Source of the DNA: Clostridiaceae bacterium
GTDB lineage: Bacteria; Bacillota; Clostridia; Oscillospirales; Acutalibacteraceae
DNA: 64,000 nucleotides
Assembly: GCA_016280595.1 (NCBI GenBank)
Contig: JAEEHB010000015.1
Coordinates: forward strand, 19,244 to 83,243
Reading direction: 5' to 3'
Shown: positions 62,838 through 64,000 of the stretch, piece by piece
Numbering within the stretch: position 1 is the stretch's first letter
Layout: each line of letters begins with the position of its first letter
Position numbers and translations under genes: made by a program
Notes under the pieces: model-generated
Seen by the model: the letters and a program-made list of their open reading frames with translations, nothing else
The model's database searches: none
What the model was told of the DNA's origin: nothing

Positions 62838-63795
62838 GGTCCTCAAAAAAACTCTCAAAGGCGCCGCTATTGCCGGAATTGCATATCTCGGAGTAGGCGA
62901 GGTGATTTACGAAACTTTCGTAAACATTGATTTTCACAACTGGCTCGGTGCCGCTACCGGTATTTTCAATGACCCGGAAAAAGAAAAATTCTTTGAGCAG
63001 TGCACTCTGCTTCACGAGGCAAATGACTGGTATGACGCAGTAACCGGAGGAGATACCGAATTCTTCTCACAGCGTCTTCACAGGCAGACCTACGCGAAAG
63101 TATATTTTCAGGATGAACCGACCGATAAGTGGGCAATCGTAAATCACGGTTACACCGACACGCCCAAGACTATGGCAATCTACGCCAAGACCTATTTTGA
63201 GCACGGCTTCAATGTTGTTGTTCCCTATATGGTAGGTCACGGCCCCGACAAGAGCAGTTACACAACCATGGGCTTCAAGGATAAGTTCGTGGTGCTTGAC
63301 TGGATTGACTATGTGCTCGACCTCAACAAAGATGCCAAAATCGTGCTTCACGGCCACTCAATGGGCGCTGCTACCACTATGATTACCACGGGCGAAGTTC
63401 TGCCCTCTAATGTGGTTGCCGCCGTTGCGGACTGCGGCTACACTTCCTGCTGGGATGAGTATTCAAGCCAGGTAGGTCCCATGATGCATCTGCCCGCCGC
63501 TCCGATAGTTACCTCCGCCAACATCGTTTCAAAACTCAGGGGCAACTTCGATTTCAAAGATGCTTCTCCGATTAAGGCCGTTGTCAACTCGCAGACTCCC
63601 ACTCTCTTCATTCACGGCGACGCCGATACATTTGTTCCCTACACAATGATGCAGCCGCTCTATGAAGCTTGCGGCGCACCCGACAAGCAGATGCTTACCG
63701 TAGCGGGCGCGGCTCACGCGGTTTCCGTTTATGTTGACTATGATCTTTACTGGGGCACAGTAAAAGAGTTCATCGGCAAATATATCGAGTTTTAA
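62830..63795 (+). CDS. Membrane-anchored alpha/beta hydrolase
   Basis: This 321-residue hydrolase has an N-terminal hydrophobic segment (about residues 10-32), and then NHGYTDTPKTMAIYAKTY. The nucleophile elbow is VLHGHSMGAATTM, an Asp is in HGDADTFVPYTMM, and a His is in AGAAHAVSVY. It resembles the BAAT/prolyl oligopeptidase-like or DUF1749-type lipase family of Clostridia. Start ATG 62830 follows AAAGGAG; it overlaps the HAD gene. The function is not determined. Confidence 0.85.
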   Translation: MNKVLKKTLKGAAIAGIAYLGVGEVIYETFVNIDFHNWLGAATGIFNDPEKEKFFEQCTLLHEANDWYDAVTGGDTEFFSQRLHRQTYAKVYFQDEPTDKWAIVNHGYTDTPKTMAIYAKTYFEHGFNVVVPYMVGHGPDKSSYTTMGFKDKFVVLDWIDYVLDLNKDAKIVLHGHSMGAATTMITTGEVLPSNVVAAVADCGYTSCWDEYSSQVGPMMHLPAAPIVTSANIVSKLRGNFDFKDASPIKAVVNSQTPTLFIHGDADTFVPYTMMQPLYEACGAPDKQMLTVAGAAHAVSVYVDYDLYWGTVKEFIGKYIEF

Positions 63796-63825
63796 TCTGT
63801 TACATAAATAAAAAAAGCAGAGCAC

Positions 63826-63985
63826 CTTGGGCGGAGAGTCGTAATCCAGTATTGGTTTTCACGGAAAACTAAAGCCGCAGCACATCGTCAGATTTGCTTA
63901 CCATACATACTCAGTATGCTTTCGCAAATCTTCCTTGTTCTGCGGCTTATTTTTCACGGGAAAACTGCTTTGCACCTCAAAGAGA
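63826..63985. repeat. Nested inverted-repeat element at the window end
   Basis: Three concentric stems are visible: AAGCCGCAG (63872-63880) with CTGCGGCTT (63940-63948), GATTTGC (63891-63897) with GCAAATC (63924-63930), and CATAC (63906-63910) with GTATG (63914-63918). TTTTCACGG occurs on both sides (near 63858 and 63953). It follows the last gene and may continue past the window. No coding sequence was seen. It could be a folded RNA or a mobile repeat. Confidence 0.7.
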
Positions 63986-64000
63986 TGAAATTTGTGCATA

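Noticed and set aside
1..64000. CRISPR arrays, prophage or transposon genes
   Set aside because: No regularly spaced direct repeats, integrase, transposase or phage structural genes were found on either strand.

Overview
The window looks like a chromosomal segment of a spore-forming, Gram-positive (monoderm) Clostridia bacterium. Several observations support this: scpA-scpB, DUF2953-gerW, a SpoIIIE/FtsK translocase with a TTG start, a RemA-like regulator, a PASTA-domain kinase with its PP2C phosphatase, sepF-divIVA, and a transketolase split into two genes. Base composition is moderate (roughly half G+C by eye), intergenic regions are AT-rich, Shine-Dalgarno sites are strong (AGGAGG type), and TTG/GTG starts are frequent. 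A gut Oscillospirales/Ruminococcaceae-type organism is my inference, not something the sequence proves. No rRNA, tRNA, CRISPR array, prophage or transposase gene was seen.

Region 1 (1-16.9 kb, + strand) is one long, tightly packed run of genes: the end of a site-2 protease, scpA, scpB, a DUF2953 protein, gerW, rluB, a small unknown, yicC, remA-like, gmk, rpoZ, priA, def, fmt, a YugP-like zinc peptidase, rsmB, rlmN, the PP2C phosphatase, the PASTA kinase and rsgA. It ends at a strong bidirectional terminator. It couples chromosome segregation, sporulation, nucleotide supply, replication restart, start-Met processing, rRNA modification and cell-wall sensing.

Region 2 (16.9-20.9 kb, - strand) holds a three-gene FAD/[2Fe-2S] dehydrogenase operon of glycerol-3-phosphate dehydrogenase type, plus a Sir2 deacylase. 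Region 3 (20.9-27.3 kb, +) is ftsK/spoIIIE, a YgiQ radical SAM protein, a ComEC-like metallo-beta-lactamase and a DUF3006 protein. Region 4 (27.3-44.6 kb, +) starts at a near-consensus promoter interleaved with a terminator. It runs miaB, ymcA/ylbF-like, mutS, mutL, miaA, an HlyD-like protein, yggS, sepF, divIVA, lspA, rluD, a HAD phosphatase, two transketolase halves, a second DivIVA-like protein, an orphan fumarase beta subunit and a PrsW protease.

Region 5 (44.6-49.9 kb, -) is a five-gene unit (Gfo/Idh oxidoreductase, nagB, metG, tatD, PHP phosphoesterase). It diverges from Region 6 (50.0-52.6 kb, +), which has two TIM-barrel sugar isomerases/epimerases and an alpha/beta hydrolase. Region 7 (52.6-64 kb) has dusB (-), polA-rimI-tsaD (+), a repeat-rich intergenic stretch, two secreted metallophosphoesterases (-), and tyrS-HAD-alpha/beta hydrolase (+). 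The window ends in a nested inverted-repeat element.

Most genes are recognisable housekeeping families, and I found no clear-cut new system. The best leads are an HlyD-like protein with no transport partner inside the cell-division cluster, a Cys/His-rich tail on the YmcA/YlbF-like protein, the divergent Gfo/Idh-epimerase locus, a predicted internal promoter in yggS ahead of sepF-divIVA, and two related folded intergenic repeats. Promoter, terminator and start-site calls are read by eye.
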